Shown here: positions 38,519-49,100 of the stretch, one piece after another
Numbering within the stretch: the stretch's first letter is position 1
Layout of the letters: each line of letters begins with the position of its first letter
DNA from: Photobacterium lipolyticum
GTDB taxonomy: Bacteria; Pseudomonadota; Gammaproteobacteria; Enterobacterales; Vibrionaceae
Length of the DNA stretch: 58,554 nt
Direction: 5' to 3'
NCBI RefSeq assembly: GCF_003026475.1
Contig: NZ_PYMC01000023.1
Location: 1 to 58,554 of the forward strand
The notes under the pieces: generated by a model
What the model was told of the DNA's origin: nothing
The model's database searches: none
The model's input: only the letters and a program-made list of their open reading frames with translations
Position numbers and translations under genes: made by a program

Positions 38519-41095
38519 ATGACGAAGACAACACAAACGTCGACAGATGTTCAAGATATGGTAGCTCAGGCAGACACCGGGGCTAGAAACCCTGGTGGTA
38601 TTGCGGGACGTATCTTATGGTTCGTTCCACTCTGCTGGTCTTTGTTCCAGCTATGGTACGCCTCGCCACTTCCGTTCATTTTTAATTTCGCTATCTTGAA
38701 TGATACCGAAGCCCGTTCAGTGCACCTTGCTTTTGCCATCTTCTTGGCTTTTACCGCATATCCGGCACGGAAGCACTCATCACGGGATCGTATTCCTGCT
38801 ATCGATTGGTTGCTGGCGCTGGTCGGGAGCCTGTCGGCTGGCTATATCTATCTGTTTTATAGTCAACTCGCCGAGCGTTCTGGCGCTCCAACCCAGATAG
38901 ACATCATTGTTGCTGTCTGCGGGATGATACTGCTGCTTGAAGCCACTCGACGCGCCTTAGGCCCACCGTTGATGGTGGTTGCTGCCGTATTCTTACTCTA
39001 TACCTTCGGCGGCCCTCATATGCCCGATGTCATTGCGCATAAAGGGGCCAGCCTGAATAAAACAATGTCACATATGTGGCTAACGACTGAAGGGGTCTTT
39101 GGCGTTGCCCTAGGGGTATCAACATCGTTTGTATTCCTGTTCGTACTGTTTGGCGCAATGCTGGAACGGGCAGGAGCAGGCGCTTACTTCATTAAAGTCG
39201 CGTTCTCTTTATTGGGTCATATGCGTGGTGGGCCGGCGAAAGCCGCAGTTGTCGCCTCGGGCTTGTCAGGGCTGGTTTCGGGTTCATCGATTGCCAACGT
39301 CGTCACCACCGGAACTTTCACCATTCCACTTATGAAGCGTGTGGGATTTTCTGGTGAAAAAGCGGGAGCGGTCGAAGTTGCCGCTTCTACCAATGGTCAG
39401 CTAACACCGCCTATCATGGGTGCAGCCGCATTCTTGATGGTTGAGTATGTTGGGATTTCCTATGTTGAAGTTATTCGAGCCGCGATCTTACCGGCATTGA
39501 TCTCATACATTGCCTTGTTATACATCGTTCACCTCGAAGCCTGTAAGGCCGGTATGACCGGCCTGCCGCGTCGTTATAAACCAACAATTGCACAAAGCTT
39601 ATTATCCTTTGTCGGTACCTTACTCGGCCTGATAGTGATCAGTGGCGCGGTTTATTACGGTATTGGCTGGACCAAAGATGCCTTTGGCGCTGCAGCAACA
39701 CCGATTATTGGTGTGCTTATTTTAGTGGCCTATGTCGCTTTAATCAAAGTCTCGGCTAACTATCAAGACCATGCCATGGAAAACCCGGATGAAGAGTTAC
39801 TCGAAGTACCGGAGCCCGGGCCCACGATCAAATCGGGGCTGTACTTTCTGCTGCCAATCGTCGTACTGGTCTGGTGCTTAACCGTCGAACGTTTCTCACC
39901 GGGTCTCTCGGCATTCTGGGCGACTGTATTTATGATCTTCATTTTATTAACCCAGCGTCCATTATTGGCGATGTTTAATAAAGAGAAAACGTTAAGAGAT
40001 GCCGCACGTGAAGGGGTTGATGATCTGTTAGAAAGTCTCGTTTCTGGCGGTCGCAACATGATCGGTATTGGTGTCGCAACGGCTGCCGCAGGTATTGTCG
40101 TCGGTGTGGTGACCCTAACCGGCATCGGTCTGGTAATGACTGACTTTGTCGAGTTTATCTCCGGCGGTAACATCATGCTGATGTTACTGTTTACCGCATT
40201 GATCAGCCTGATCCTCGGGATGGGACTACCAACGACAGCTAACTACATCGTGGTTTCCACCCTTATGGCCCCCGTTATCGTGACGCTAGGCGCACAAAGC
40301 GGACTGATTATCCCATTAATCGCCGTTCACCTGTTTGTGTTCTACTTTGGTATTCTGGCCGATGATACCCCACCGGTAGGCCTTGCCGCCTTTGCCGCCG
40401 CCGCCATCGCCAAATCCGATCCGATACGTACCGGTATCCAGGGGTTCACTTACGATATCCGAACCGCGATCCTGCCGTTCATGTTTATCTTCAACACCCA
40501 GTTGTTATTGATGGATATCGATTCCTGGTGGCATTTAACCCTCACCATCGTTTCGGCCGTGCTCGCGATGCTGACCTTTTCTGCGGCCACCCAAGGATGG
40601 TGGTTTACCAAAACCAAATGGTGGGAAGTCGCGCTCTTACTACTGATCACTTTCTCGCTGTTCCGCCCGGGTTACTGGTGGGACATGGTTTACCCGGCCA
40701 AGCATGAAATGCCTGGCGTGCTGATTGCTGACGTGGCCGATAAACTGGATGTTGGTCAGCCGCTTGAACTACAAGTCAGCGGGGAGAACCTTGAAGGTAA
40801 GACCATTAGTAAGCTTGTCTTATTACCCTTTGATGAAGAGGCCATAACGCCGGACGACCGTATCGCGTCAACCGGATTAATGCTCCGCCAAGACGGTGAA
40901 AAAATGATGGTTGATATGATCGAGTTCGGTAGTGCTGCAGAATTAGCGGGGATCGATTTTGACTGGGAGATCACAAAAGTCAGCCTACCTGCTGTACGAC
41001 CGATGAAAGAATGGGTTTTTGTTCCCACTTTATTACTCTTAGGTGCTTTAGGATGGAACCAACGCCGACGTGCTAAAGCTGGAATCATACAGTAA
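38519..41095 (+). CDS. TRAP transporter fused permease (4TM + 12TM)
   Basis: 858 residues from ATG 38519 with AAGGA upstream. The frame is open back to 38459 but that part lies in the hairpin. The small (DctQ-like) and large (DctM-like) subunits are fused, as usual for TAXI systems. The large domain contains AAVVASGLSGLVSGSSIANVVTTG and GMGLPTTANYIVVSTLMAP. After the last helix block a soluble stretch (about 735-835) resembles the DUF3394 extension. It moves the receptor's ligand using a sodium gradient. Confidence 0.92.
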   Translation: MTKTTQTSTDVQDMVAQADTGARNPGGIAGRILWFVPLCWSLFQLWYASPLPFIFNFAILNDTEARSVHLAFAIFLAFTAYPARKHSSRDRIPAIDWLLALVGSLSAGYIYLFYSQLAERSGAPTQIDIIVAVCGMILLLEATRRALGPPLMVVAAVFLLYTFGGPHMPDVIAHKGASLNKTMSHMWLTTEGVFGVALGVSTSFVFLFVLFGAMLERAGAGAYFIKVAFSLLGHMRGGPAKAAVVASGLSGLVSGSSIANVVTTGTFTIPLMKRVGFSGEKAGAVEVAASTNGQLTPPIMGAAAFLMVEYVGISYVEVIRAAILPALISYIALLYIVHLEACKAGMTGLPRRYKPTIAQSLLSFVGTLLGLIVISGAVYYGIGWTKDAFGAAATPIIGVLILVAYVALIKVSANYQDHAMENPDEELLEVPEPGPTIKSGLYFLLPIVVLVWCLTVERFSPGLSAFWATVFMIFILLTQRPLLAMFNKEKTLRDAAREGVDDLLESLVSGGRNMIGIGVATAAAGIVVGVVTLTGIGLVMTDFVEFISGGNIMLMLLFTALISLILGMGLPTTANYIVVSTLMAPVIVTLGAQSGLIIPLIAVHLFVFYFGILADDTPPVGLAAFAAAAIAKSDPIRTGIQGFTYDIRTAILPFMFIFNTQLLLMDIDSWWHLTLTIVSAVLAMLTFSAATQGWWFTKTKWWEVALLLLITFSLFRPGYWWDMVYPAKHEMPGVLIADVADKLDVGQPLELQVSGENLEGKTISKLVLLPFDEEAITPDDRIASTGLMLRQDGEKMMVDMIEFGSAAELAGIDFDWEITKVSLPAVRPMKEWVFVPTLLLLGALGWNQRRRAKAGIIQ

Positions 41096-41176
41096 ATGCA
41101 TCCTGCATAGGTCTACACTCAATAATAGGGAGAAGTTATTCTCCCTAATTGAGCCCACACAGCTTAAGGGAATAAT

Positions 41177-41617
41177 ATGTTTAAACAAATTTTGGTTCCG
41201 GTCGATCTCAATGAACAGGGCTTCTCAGATAAAGCCGTTGAGCTCGCGGTATGGCATGCGAAGCAATCCAATGCCACAATTCATCTACTGAACGTCTTGC
41301 CTGGCATTCACATGTCGATGGTGTCGAGCTATTTCCCCAAAGATGCCGCTCGAAAAATGAAGCAGGATGCCCAGCATCAGCTTAATCTTTTTGCTGAAAA
41401 ATACATCCCGGATGAAATCATCCATCATATGTATATTTCAGAAGGAAAAGCCTGGACAACCATCTTAGAGCAAGCCAGCCGTATAGGTGCAGATTTGATC
41501 ATCATGCCTAGCCATCAACGCTCTAAGCTGGATAAAGTCATGCTCGGTTCAGTTGCATCGAAGGTGGTTGAAAACTCACCCATCAATGTCTTGGTACTCA
41601 AACCACAAGCTCATTGA
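41177..41617 (+). CDS. Universal stress protein (UspA family), TRAP-associated
   Basis: 146 residues, a single Usp domain beginning MFKQILVPVDLNEQGFS. The usual ATP motif G-X2-G-X9-G-S is degenerate. The stretch MPSHQRSKLDKVMLGS keeps the last G-S but has Pro and Gln at the first two glycine positions. It lies 81 bp after the permease and ends at a terminator, so it is in the TRAP operon. A comparable protein, TeaD of Halomonas, modulates an ectoine TRAP transporter. Confidence 0.88.
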   Translation: MFKQILVPVDLNEQGFSDKAVELAVWHAKQSNATIHLLNVLPGIHMSMVSSYFPKDAARKMKQDAQHQLNLFAEKYIPDEIIHHMYISEGKAWTTILEQASRIGADLIIMPSHQRSKLDKVMLGSVASKVVENSPINVLVLKPQAH

Positions 41618-41632
41618 AAATAACAAAAAGCA

Positions 41633-41664
41633 CAAAGCCCGCGGATGCGGGCTTTGATTTATTT
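41633..41664 (+). terminator. Intrinsic terminator of the TRAP operon
   Basis: Stem CAAAGCCCGC (41633-41642) / GCGGGCTTTG (41647-41656) with loop GGAT, then ATTTATTT, 16 bp after the uspA stop. Confidence 0.82.
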
Positions 41665-41696
41665 CAGGATGGGGACTGTAATAACATGACTGAGAC

Positions 41697-42317
41697 TTAT
41701 GCGTTACGCTGATCATACCCCCAGCGCGGCACTAAGCCTTGCTCAACACCAAGGTGATCGAGAATTCGTGCCACTATAAAGTCCACCATATCTTCAATGG
41801 TCTCCGGCTGATGATAGAAACCTGGCGCTGCCGGCATGATAGTCACGCCCATTTTTGACAGCTTCAGCATATTTTCCAGGTGCAGGGTCGAAAACGGTGT
41901 CTCTCGTACCACCATCAATAGCTGTCCCCGCTCTTTCATAACCACATCGGCAGCACGCTCAAGTAAATTATCAGACATACCATGCGCAACAGAAGCGAGC
42001 GTTCCCGCGGAGCAGGGACAAACGACCATTTGTTTTGGTGCTGCCGATCCCGAAGCGACGGGCGAAAACCAATCTTCCTTGCCACACACATCCAGCTTAC
42101 TGGCATCGCAGTTCAAATGTTTCACCAGCAACTCTTTCGCTGCAGCCGCTCCGCCCGGTAGCTTTAAGCCATGCTCTGTTGCCAGCACCACTCTTGCGGC
42201 GGAAGAAATCAACAAATAAACCCGATAGTCAGCCGCTATAAGGCACTCCAATAAACGCAAGCCATACGGTGCCCCTGACGCCCCCGTCCAGGCGAGAGTA
42301 ATGCGCTTATCTTTCAT
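41697..42317 (-). CDS. ubiX: Flavin prenyltransferase UbiX
   Basis: 206 residues. [19 protein letters not shown] at the N-terminus binds FMN, and [28 protein letters not shown] is the family signature. It makes prenylated FMN, the cofactor of the UbiD decarboxylase in ubiquinone synthesis. It lies 21 bp downstream of mpl on the same strand, so co-transcription is likely. Confidence 0.95.
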   Translation of the reverse strand: MKDKRITLAWTGASGAPYGLRLLECLIAADYRVYLLISSAARVVLATEHGLKLPGGAAAAKELLVKHLNCDASKLDVCGKEDWFSPVASGSAAPKQMVVCPCSAGTLASVAHGMSDNLLERAADVVMKERGQLLMVVRETPFSTLHLENMLKLSKMGVTIMPAAPGFYHQPETIEDMVDFIVARILDHLGVEQGLVPRWGYDQRNA

Positions 42318-42338
42318 TTTTATTTTCCTTCATTAAGG

Positions 42339-43694
42339 TTATTTTGCCGCGAGTGCCGCCAGTAACTTGTCATGTATACCGCCAAAGCCGCCATTACTCA
42401 TCACCAGGATATTGTCGCCCTCTTTTGCTTCGGCTGTAATTTTGTCCACCAGCAGATCCAGATCACTTTCAGTCATCGCCGGCTGAGTACAGGACTGGGT
42501 TATTTCCCCCACAGACCATGGAATAGTCTCCGGCTGGAATACGAACACCTGATCGGCGGCATGTAATGCAGGGGCAATATCGTCTTTATGAACACCTAAC
42601 TTCATGGTATTTGAACGAGGTTCTAACACCGCCAAGATCCGCTCATCACCCACTTTCGCTCGCAAGCCATCCAAGGTTAACTTAATGGCTGTCGGATGAT
42701 GGGCAAAATCATCATAAACCTTGACCCCATTCACATCGCCTTTGAGTTCAAGCCGACGTTTGGTGTTGATAAATCTTGCTAATGACTCGCAGGCAAGATC
42801 CGGCGTAACACCAACATGACGGGCAGCAGCAATTGCCATCAGGGCATTACTCACATTATGCTCACCCACCAAATCCCAGCGGACGGTTCCCGCCACGGCA
42901 CCATCAAGATAAACATCAAACACACTGCCGTCTGCAATGTGCTTTTTCGCCATCCAGTGACCACCCTCACCGGTATATTCCAACTCGCTCCAGCACCCCA
43001 TATCTAAGGTTTGCTGAATATTTTCTATACCCTTTGGTGCCAGAATCCGGCCATTGCCCGGCACAGTTCTCACTAAATGATGAAATTGGCGTTGGATCGC
43101 TTTCAAATCATCAAAAATATCGGCGTGATCGAACTCTAGATTATTCATAACCAGCGTTCGTGGTCGATAATGAACAAACTTAGAACGTTTATCGAAAAAA
43201 GCACTATCGTATTCGTCCGCTTCGACAACGAAGAACATACTTTCACCTAACCGCGCAGAAACGCCGAAGTTTCCGAGCACCCCACCGACCAGAAAACCGG
43301 GTTGATAGCCACAATCTTCAAGGATCCAGGCCAACATACTGGCTGTGGTGGTTTTGCCGTGAGTACCCGCTACCGCTAAAACCCAGCGTTCATGCAATAA
43401 AAACTCCTGCAACCACTGCGGACCCGAGGTGTAACGCAGGTTGCGGTTAAGCACATACTCAACACAGGGGTTACCACGACTCATCGCATTACCGACTACC
43501 ACTAAGTCTGGCGCCGGATCCAACTGTGACGGATCGTAACCTTGTATAATTTCAATACCTTGAGATTCAAGCAAGGTACTCATTGGAGGGTAAACATTGG
43601 CATCACTGCCGGTCACTTTATGGCCCAATTGTCTGGCAAGAATGGCGGCGCCGCCCATAAATGTGCCGCAAATACCTAAAATATGGATGTGCAT
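42339..43694 (-). CDS. mpl: UDP-MurNAc:L-Ala-gamma-D-Glu-meso-DAP ligase
   Basis: 451 residues of the Mur ligase family. The N-terminal HILGICGTFMGGAA dinucleotide-type loop, the ATP loop VAGTHGKTTTASML near residue 110, and EADEYDSAFFDKRSKF near 173 are conserved. It attaches recycled murein tripeptide to UDP-MurNAc. Divergent from fbp. Confidence 0.95.
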   Translation of the reverse strand: MHIHILGICGTFMGGAAILARQLGHKVTGSDANVYPPMSTLLESQGIEIIQGYDPSQLDPAPDLVVVGNAMSRGNPCVEYVLNRNLRYTSGPQWLQEFLLHERWVLAVAGTHGKTTTASMLAWILEDCGYQPGFLVGGVLGNFGVSARLGESMFFVVEADEYDSAFFDKRSKFVHYRPRTLVMNNLEFDHADIFDDLKAIQRQFHHLVRTVPGNGRILAPKGIENIQQTLDMGCWSELEYTGEGGHWMAKKHIADGSVFDVYLDGAVAGTVRWDLVGEHNVSNALMAIAAARHVGVTPDLACESLARFINTKRRLELKGDVNGVKVYDDFAHHPTAIKLTLDGLRAKVGDERILAVLEPRSNTMKLGVHKDDIAPALHAADQVFVFQPETIPWSVGEITQSCTQPAMTESDLDLLVDKITAEAKEGDNILVMSNGGFGGIHDKLLAALAAK

Positions 43695-43763
43695 AATTCT
43701 CGGCTCACTGGCTAAATTCAGATGATTTCACGCTTTTGCGTTACTTCGTTACCATAAAAAAGA

Positions 43764-43790
43764 TCTTTATATACAATTCTTTATATACAA
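43764..43790. repeat. 13-bp direct repeat in the mpl/fbp divergent promoter region
   Basis: TCTTTATATACAA occurs at 43764-43776 and again at 43778-43790, a 14-bp period. It sits between divergent mpl and fbp and may contain promoter elements or a regulator site. Confidence 0.6.
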
Positions 43791-43905
43791 AAAAGGTAAC
43801 CCCCCTTTAAAACGGCTAAGCGCCATTTATGGGTACATAATTGTCCGTTAGAGACATTGTACCTGACATATCCGCCCCAAAGACAACTTGATGCAAGGAT
43901 TGTAC

Positions 43906-44922
43906 ATGCCCGATATTAGAACCCTTGGTGAGTTCATTGTCGAGAAACAGAATGACTTCCCCCATGCCAGTGGTGAACTCTCTTCACTGCTAGGCTCAAT
44001 AAAGCTTGCGGCTAAAATCGTCAACCGTGAAATCAACAAAGCTGGACTTGTTGATATTACTGGCGCTGTCGGTAGCGAAAATGTGCAAGGTGAAGAACAA
44101 CAGAAACTCGACCTTTATGCCAATGATAAATTTAAGGCCGCACTGGAAGCCCGCGATCAGGTTTGTGGTGTCGCCAGTGAAGAAGAAGACGAAGCGGTAG
44201 CGTTCAATAAAGAATTGAACCGTAATGCCAAGTATGTGGTTTTAATGGATCCACTGGATGGTTCTTCGAACATTGACGTAAACGTTTCCGTCGGTACCAT
44301 CTTTTCCATTTATCGCCGTATATCACCAAAAGGGACGCCACCGACGCAGGAAGATTTCTTGCAGCCCGGTCACCGTCAGGTAGCTGCCGGCTATGTTATT
44401 TACGGCTCATCGACCATGCTGGTATACACCACAGGTAATGGCATCCACGGCTTTACCTACGATCCCTCGTTAGGTGTGTTCTGCCTGTCGCATGAAAATA
44501 TGCGAATTCCTGAAAACGGAAGTATCTATTCTATCAACGAAGGTAACTATATTCGCTTCCCTGAGGGGGTGAAGAAGTACATTAAATACTGTCAGGAAGA
44601 CGCGCCTGAGGATAACCGGCCTTATACCTCACGTTATATCGGCTCTCTGGTGTCTGACTTCCACCGTAACCTCCTCAAAGGGGGGATATACCTCTATCCA
44701 AGCACCGCTGCTCACCCTAACGGCAAGCTACGCTTACTGTATGAATGTAACCCGATGGCATTTCTGATTGAGCAAGCCGGTGGTTTAGCCTCAGATGGTG
44801 AGAATCGGATCATGGATATCAAGCCAACAGAGCTGCACCAGCGTGTTCCATTCTTTGTCGGTTCCACTAAGATGGTCCGTCAGGTTGAGGACTTCCTGAA
44901 AGAATACCCGGAACAGCAGTAA
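43906..44922 (+). CDS. fbp: Fructose-1,6-bisphosphatase, class I
   Basis: 338 residues from ATG 43906, which has AAGGA spaced upstream. ATG 43891 and TTG 43888 are in frame but less well placed. [21 protein letters not shown] opens the protein. [20 protein letters not shown] near residue 112 holds the metal-binding Asp residues, and [19 protein letters not shown] near 275 is the C-terminal signature. Gluconeogenic enzyme. Monocistronic, with a terminator after it. Confidence 0.97.
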   Translation: MPDIRTLGEFIVEKQNDFPHASGELSSLLGSIKLAAKIVNREINKAGLVDITGAVGSENVQGEEQQKLDLYANDKFKAALEARDQVCGVASEEEDEAVAFNKELNRNAKYVVLMDPLDGSSNIDVNVSVGTIFSIYRRISPKGTPPTQEDFLQPGHRQVAAGYVIYGSSTMLVYTTGNGIHGFTYDPSLGVFCLSHENMRIPENGSIYSINEGNYIRFPEGVKKYIKYCQEDAPEDNRPYTSRYIGSLVSDFHRNLLKGGIYLYPSTAAHPNGKLRLLYECNPMAFLIEQAGGLASDGENRIMDIKPTELHQRVPFFVGSTKMVRQVEDFLKEYPEQQ

Positions 44923-44930
44923 ACCTTCAT

Positions 44931-44970
44931 CCGGCAGGCTGAAAATTAACAGCCTGCTGGATATCTTTTT
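44931..44970 (+). terminator. Intrinsic terminator of fbp
   Basis: 11-bp stem (44931-44941 / 44950-44960, core GCAGGCTG / CAGCCTGC, one G-U pair) with an 8-nt loop, then ATATCTTTTT. Confidence 0.75.
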
Positions 44971-45076
44971 GCCGTAAGATCCTGCGTTAACCAAGCTATC
45001 CACTGTTTTTTTTAAGCCCGCTGGTTATAATTCATACATCTACAACAATTTATTAACTGAGCATGAGGTGTGAATC

Positions 45077-45607
45077 ATGAGCCTTAACCAAGTCCCGGCA
45101 GGCAAGGATATCCCACAAGATATCTACGTTATTATCGAAATTCCGGCAAACGCAGATCCCATCAAATACGAAGTCGATAAAGATACGGGGGCAGTCTTTG
45201 TTGACCGTTTCATGTCGAGTCCAATGTTTTACCCATGCAACTATGGTTATGTAAATCACACCCTGTCACTCGACGGCGATCCGGTGGATGTACTGGTTCC
45301 CACTCCGCACCCTCTCGTACCAGGCTCTGTTATTCGTTGTCGCCCGGTTGGCGTATTGAAGATGACCGATGAGTCAGGTGAAGATGCCAAAGTGGTTGCA
45401 GTACCACACAGCAAACTGACTAAAGAGTATGACCATATCCAGGATGTCAATGATTTACCCGAGCTGCTAAAAGCACAGATCACTCACTTCTTCGAGCATT
45501 ACAAAGCCCTTGAGGCGGGTAAATGGGTGAAGATTGATGGCTGGGCTGATGTAACTGCGGCTAAAGAAGAAATTATGACTTCTTTCAAACGCGCTCAAGA
45601 AAAATAA
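45077..45607 (+). CDS. ppa: Inorganic pyrophosphatase
   Basis: 176 residues, identical in length to E. coli Ppa. [17 protein letters not shown] near the N-terminus and [16 protein letters not shown] near residue 65 hold the metal- and pyrophosphate-binding residues. Cytoplasmic. It faces the tam genes as in E. coli, but a rhodanese gene takes the place where ytfP might be expected. Confidence 0.98.
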   Translation: MSLNQVPAGKDIPQDIYVIIEIPANADPIKYEVDKDTGAVFVDRFMSSPMFYPCNYGYVNHTLSLDGDPVDVLVPTPHPLVPGSVIRCRPVGVLKMTDESGEDAKVVAVPHSKLTKEYDHIQDVNDLPELLKAQITHFFEHYKALEAGKWVKIDGWADVTAAKEEIMTSFKRAQEK

Positions 45608-45615
45608 TACCGTGA

Positions 45616-45670
45616 GTCGGTCAGAAAACGCTCCCGGCTCTTGAAAGAATAGACGGAGCGTTTCAGCCGA
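45616..45670 (+). repeat. Extended inverted repeat between ppa and the rhodanese gene
   Basis: AAACGCTCC (45626-45634) pairs with GGAGCGTTT (45655-45663), and outside it GTCGG (45616-45620) pairs with CCGAC (45666-45670). No T-run follows. It is probably a 3'-end structure of ppa. Confidence 0.5.
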
Positions 45671-45708
45671 CGGATACAGTCAACGCTATAGCAGAACAAG
45701 GCATTAAA

Positions 45709-46101
45709 ATGAAACCTAACGTGTTTATTTCGTTATTACTTCTGGCTTGTTTTCACTCAGCCTCTGTTCAAGCCAAGATTATTACCCCTGAAGAGTTTTG
45801 GCAGCATTATACCCAGGGGAATCCCTTGCTGGTTGATGTTCGCAGCAACGAGGAATTTATTCGTGGCCACCTGCCGTTATCGCTCAATATCCCATACGAC
45901 AAGATAGAAACAATCACGACATTTGCTGCTGATAAATCTCAGGCTATTCTGCTTTATTGCCGCACCGGGCGACGAGCTGAAATTGCCGAGCAAGCATTAA
46001 ACGAGCTGGGTTATCACAATGTCTATAACGGCCAGAGCTATCAGGCACTCCTTACAGCAATGCCGGAATCATCGCTTTCGCCAAAAAATAAAGCACCATA
46101 G
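45709..46101 (+). CDS. Secreted single-domain rhodanese
   Basis: 130 residues. A signal peptide (MKPNVFISLLLLACFHSA, ending VQA) directs a single rhodanese domain to the periplasm. DVRSNEEFIRGHLPLSLNIPYD near residue 43 and the active-site loop LLYCRTGRRAEIA, with catalytic Cys near 84, are present. It resembles PspE-type sulfurtransferases. The last codons and the TAG stop lie inside the hairpin that terminates tamB from the other strand. Confidence 0.9.
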   Translation: MKPNVFISLLLLACFHSASVQAKIITPEEFWQHYTQGNPLLVDVRSNEEFIRGHLPLSLNIPYDKIETITTFAADKSQAILLYCRTGRRAEIAEQALNELGYHNVYNGQSYQALLTAMPESSLSPKNKAP

Positions 46102-46119
46102 ATCATCGCTATGGTGCTT
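46084..46119 (-). terminator. Intrinsic terminator of tamA-tamB
   Basis: Perfect 11-bp stem AAGCACCATAG (46091-46101) / CTATGGTGCTT (46109-46119). Read on the minus strand it is followed by TATTTTTT. It overlaps the 3' end of the convergent rhodanese gene. Confidence 0.82.
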
Positions 46120-46151
46120 AGTCTCTTACCCATTCATAATCTGAATGGCCC

Positions 46152-49100
46152 TTAATCAAACTCAAACTGGTACAGTAAGTCAACGGCACTATCTAATCCC
46201 GATACTGCCTCAATATAGAGATCTTTCATCAGCCGGTAACGAACCGTAAATTCACCGACAGAGTTAAATATCCCCACGCCATATTTTACCTGCAAGCCCG
46301 GTGCAATATAACCGCTAATAGTCACTTGCGACTCATCGCCCGCACCTGCGGTATCCAGAGCAAGATCCTGAACACCGAAGGCTTCACCGACATTACCCAC
46401 CAACTGCCCACTTTTGGCGAGCCCCATGCTGATCAGTGCGGTTGTCATCGCGCTGCCACTATCTCCCGATTCACTGTCCAGGTTTTTACCACGCAAAAGA
46501 TAAGATAAGGCATTTTGCTGCGCCATCGCCGGGTCCGAGAAGATATCAATTCGGGGGGCATCCGCAGGACCACGGACCCGGATCCCCGCAACCACGTCAT
46601 CTTCAATGTTGTTGGGATTTCGGATCGCTTCAATCGATAAATAAGGCTGATCTGCCGGGCCATTAAACAAGATTTGGCCTTTACGAATAACCAATTCCTG
46701 GCCAAATGATCGATAGGTACCATCTTGAAGGTTCACTTCCCCGTAAACCAGCGGGCCTTTGTCCTTCTGACGAACATTCAGCTCACCGATCAACCCGGCA
46801 TTAAGACCAAAGGCTGACAGTTTTACATCATTACCTATCTTCACCAAGATATTGGTTTTCAGATCAAATGGCATCTTCTGCTCAACGTCTACGGGCTGCA
46901 AATCATCCGTCAACAGTATTTCATCGTCCGACACCGAAACTGCCGACTCCGGCAACTGATCAACCTTGATCCGCCCCCAAGGAATGGCAATATTCCCGGT
47001 GATCTCTGCATTATTGGGGGAGGCTGCAATGGTTAACGCCGGCGACACTTTTAGCGCCAGCATTGGTGGGAGGTGGATCTCCAATTCACGACCATTCACA
47101 TCCAACTGAACTTTCCAGTTTGCCAGATCCTGCCAGTCACCATTACCGCGAACTTGCAATTTGCCATCCGGAGTGATCACATCTCCCTCAAGGGTCGCGT
47201 TATACCCCAAGAAGGTTGCGCGAATATCGGCTTGTTCAATATCGAACGGTACTTCACGCCCGATAGCCTTAACCTTTGTCACCAGAAGCTGACCATTAAC
47301 CGCAGGGTGCATAACAGGACCTGTCACGCTCAGACTGGCGTCAACCTGGCCATCAAACTGGTGGTAATCCTTAATGACAGGCTCAAGGATACCCAGCATA
47401 AACCGATCAATGTTGACCTTGGCCTTCAGCTGCTGTTCAGCCATTAACTGAGTAATTTGAGCCTCACCACTGAGATTACCATTATCCGTTATCGCAATTA
47501 GCCAATCGGCATTCAGGACATCATCTTTAATTTCAGCATTGACCGTGACCTTATCCCACCCCACGGTGAGAGGGGGTTGATCTGCCTCCAGAACCTGAGT
47601 CACCGATCCCGTAGGGAGCTTAATCAGTGCTTTCACAAACGGCGATGTGCCAGGTGCCCATGCGGCTTCCAGATTGGCATCAACCTCCCCCTTAATCACA
47701 ATAGATTCGGGAAGATAAGGCTCAATTAAATCAAACTCGAAGTGATTAACCGCCAGTTTGGCATGGCCTGATGTTCCGGCTTCTAAACCTTCCGTTAGAC
47801 AGAGTGACGATTTCCCCTGCTGCCAGCAATGAGCGGCAACATTGGCTAACTCGGTTTTCAAGTTGTAGCCCAGTTTCGTGGGGTGATCCAATGCCCATAA
47901 ACCAACCTGGGTCTCAATCACTGCCTGATCCAACCTTCCCTGCCAACCTGCCTTACGATCAAGCCGACCTGTCAGAACGAGCTCTGCGCTGACTGGCTGG
48001 GCATTCACATCAAGGGTTAATGTATGCCGTTCTTCGCTACCACGGAAGATCAGGCGCAGATCATCAAGTTTAAAAGCATCATATTCACCATCCGCTGCAT
48101 ACAGGCTGACATCCGCCTTTAATTCCGGCATTGGCGTTACTTTCCCTTTCAGCTCAAAAGCCTGCAAACTCGCCAGCTCCTGCCACCCCAGAGCATCGCC
48201 ATTAAGTGCCAGCTCTATCTCGGGTTCAGCCATTTTTCCGGATAAATCAACCTGACCAAGCACTCGCCCACGCAGCCCAGGTAAAGATTGTGCTAAATCA
48301 GGTGCGTCAATCTGAGCGGTCATGGCCCATTCTTTCGTTAGCTCCCCCCTTGCCGTTAGGCCATTTGGACCATGCTTTAAAGTCAGCCCTCGGGTAACCA
48401 GCTGAATGTCACCTTTACCATTCAGATCTTTGGCATCGAATTGCCCATTAAGGGTAAAGGCTTGCTTCATGACAACCCCGTCGATGGCCAACTCCGGCAA
48501 GGCGACAAACCAGCCACCTTGCTCCGTCAGTCCACCCGATGTCCGTAATTTTCCGCTAAGATCACCTTCAGCCTCCGGCCATTCCAAGCCTGGTTGAATA
48601 TGGCTGAATTCAAGCTCTCCCTGCCACTTCACGGCATCTTTCCAGCTAGCATTCGCTTTACCGGCGATGGTACCGCCTAGGGTATCGACCTTAAGCGCCT
48701 CAAGGTTGACCTTGTTCAAGTCCCCTTGACCACTCAGGCTCACCGCAACGGCAGGCATTGGCTCGCCATCAATCTTGCTCTTCAGATCAAACTTATAGCC
48801 ATCCAGGCTGCCTTTAGCGCTCACTAAGGTATCTGCAACCTCGAACTCAGGTTTAGTATCAATTGGCCATTGGATATGATGACTGGTAACAACCAAGTCA
48901 AACGGTAGCTTCGGATCGAGTGGCGAGAGTTGCCCCGAAACAAGCGCATCCAACGTCCCTTTCAGGCTTGCATCTAAAGTCAGCTTTGCCAATGAACCCG
49001 ATGCGTTCAGAGCGACCTGATGATCTTGCAGCGGCTCCATTGCAATATCGGCGTTCGCGTCTAAAGATAATGGGTAGTCGCCGGTTAACGACACATCTGC

